Made by a program: the position numbers and the translations under genes. Shown in pieces: positions 63,180 to 64,000 of a DNA stretch of 64,000 nt (its first letter is position 1; each line of letters opens with the position of its first letter). This DNA is from Bradyrhizobium diazoefficiens USDA 110 (lineage in GTDB: Bacteria; Pseudomonadota; Alphaproteobacteria; Rhizobiales; Xanthobacteraceae). The DNA is taken from contig NC_004463.1 in assembly GCF_000011365.1 (NCBI RefSeq), positions 8,542,001 to 8,606,000 of the forward strand. The letters run 5' to 3'. Under the pieces are notes generated by a model. It was not told where the DNA came from, made no database searches, and saw only the letters and a program-made list of their open reading frames with translations.

Positions 63180-63303
63180 GGACAAATCCTCTTCAGTCGA
63201 TGTGTTGTCCCGGTATAGAACCCCCCTGCTGCCAACATCCTGTCAGCATCCACGCGCCGGATTTTGAGCGGGCTGCGGTCAGGAATTTGGAAAGAGAATT
63301 GTC

Positions 63304-64000
63304 ATGAGACGCGCCGACCGGCTGTTTCAGATCATCCAGGTGCTGAGGCGCACGCGTAAGCCGCTGACGGCGGATGCGATTGCGGCCGAGCTCGAGACCT
63401 CCAAGCGCACGATCTATCGCGACATCGCGACACTGATCGGCCAGCGCGTGCCGATCCGCGGCGAAGCCGGCATGGGCTACATCCTGGAAAAGGGTTTTGA
63501 CCTGCCGCCCCTGATGCTGACACCCGACGAGATCGAGGCGGCGGTGCTGGGCGCGCAATGGGTCGCGGGCCATGCCGATTCCACACTGGCGCGCGCGGCC
63601 GAAGATCTGATGGCGAAGATCGCCGACACCGTGCCTGAGCGCCTGCGCCCCTTCGTGCTGGAGCCCGCGAGCCGCGCGCGGCCAAGCTGGAACAGGGAGC
63701 CGGACCGCCTCGACATGGCGCGCACGCGCACCCAGATCCACGAAGGCAAGAAGATCATGCTGCGCTATCGCGACGAGCAGGGCCGCCCCAGCGAGCGCAT
63801 GATCTGGCCGATCTCGGTCGGCTATCTCGAAGCCGTGCGCCTGCTCGCGGCCTGGTGCGAGCTGCGCAGCGACTTCCGCAGCTTCCGCACCGACCGCGTC
63901 GTGGAGGCGACCTATCTCGACGAGAAATATCCGGAGCGGCGCGACGTGCTGCGCGCAAAATGGCGGCAGAGCCTGGTCTGGGGCCCGCCAAAGGACACGT
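63304..64000 (+). CDS. HTH-WYL (YafY/DeoR-type) transcriptional regulator, truncated by window edge
   Basis: A frame of 232 codons from the ATG at 63304 runs off the right edge without a stop. Residues 1-60 form a winged helix-turn-helix (MRRADRLFQIIQVLRRTRKP, LTADAIAAELETSKRTIYRD); residues about 135-200 are the WYL domain (MLRYRDEQGRPSERMIWPIS, VGYLEAVRLLAAWCELRSDF). Typical length is 230-240 residues, so only a few are missing. WYL domains sense nucleic acids or small ligands. Divergent from the small hypothetical gene. Confidence 0.9.
   Translation, partial: MRRADRLFQIIQVLRRTRKPLTADAIAAELETSKRTIYRDIATLIGQRVPIRGEAGMGYILEKGFDLPPLMLTPDEIEAAVLGAQWVAGHADSTLARAAEDLMAKIADTVPERLRPFVLEPASRARPSWNREPDRLDMARTRTQIHEGKKIMLRYRDEQGRPSERMIWPISVGYLEAVRLLAAWCELRSDFRSFRTDRVVEATYLDEKYPERRDVLRAKWRQSLVWGPPKDT

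Overview
The window looks like chromosomal DNA of a Bradyrhizobium-type alphaproteobacterium (order Hyphomicrobiales; Rhodopseudomonas is the close alternative). Reasons: high GC with strong third-position GC, a PhyR-NepR-EcfG general stress locus, a pimFABCD-type dicarboxylate operon, many acyl-CoA dehydrogenases and branched-chain-type ABC transporters, and intergenic spacers filled with palindromic repeat families. No rRNA, tRNA, CRISPR array, phage or insertion sequence was seen.

Layout. 0-3 kb: the start of an AIDA-repeat surface protein running off the left edge, a decayed TctC/Bug gene fragment, an NTF2-like protein and a periplasmic protein with two TonB C-terminal domains. 2.8-5.4 kb: phyR, nepR, ecfG and a nitroreductase. 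5.5-17 kb: a TetR-controlled acyl-CoA catabolic cluster; the left arm has SDR, crotonase, feruloyl-CoA-synthase-like ligase and three acyl-CoA dehydrogenases, the divergent right arm has a thiolase and an acyl-CoA ligase. 17-21 kb: ogt, two tandem alpha/beta hydrolases, and a carboxymuconolactone decarboxylase-like gene divergent from an ECF41-type sigma factor, with matching promoter motifs in front of both. 21-25.7 kb: a GntR regulator, a phytanoyl-CoA-dioxygenase-like protein, a SAF-domain oxidoreductase and an orphan TRAP binding protein. 25.7-42 kb: pimF-A-B-C-D with a divergent IclR regulator, followed by a livGFHM-type transporter and three tandem substrate-binding paralogues. 42-43.5 kb: a glycerate 2-kinase.

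43.8-62.1 kb appears to be an aromatic-acid region. A MarR regulator (CouR-like) is divergent from an ABC transporter with a LivM-LivG fusion. Further on are pobA, a divergent TRAP transporter, and an operon of crotonase, feruloyl-CoA-synthase-like ligase, 3-hydroxyacyl-CoA-dehydrogenase-like SDR, 4-hydroxybenzoyl-CoA-thioesterase-like protein and an ABC binding protein. Read together, this suggests uptake of a hydroxycinnamate, CoA activation, beta-oxidation-like side-chain shortening to 4-hydroxybenzoyl-CoA, release of 4-hydroxybenzoate and its hydroxylation by PobA. Related GTTAT-containing dyads lie in front of the MarR/ABC, crotonase, pobA and TRAP units. The substrate and the shared regulation are inferences. 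The right edge holds a GST, a small unknown gene and a truncated WYL regulator.

All identifications come from reading the translated sequence; no database search was possible.
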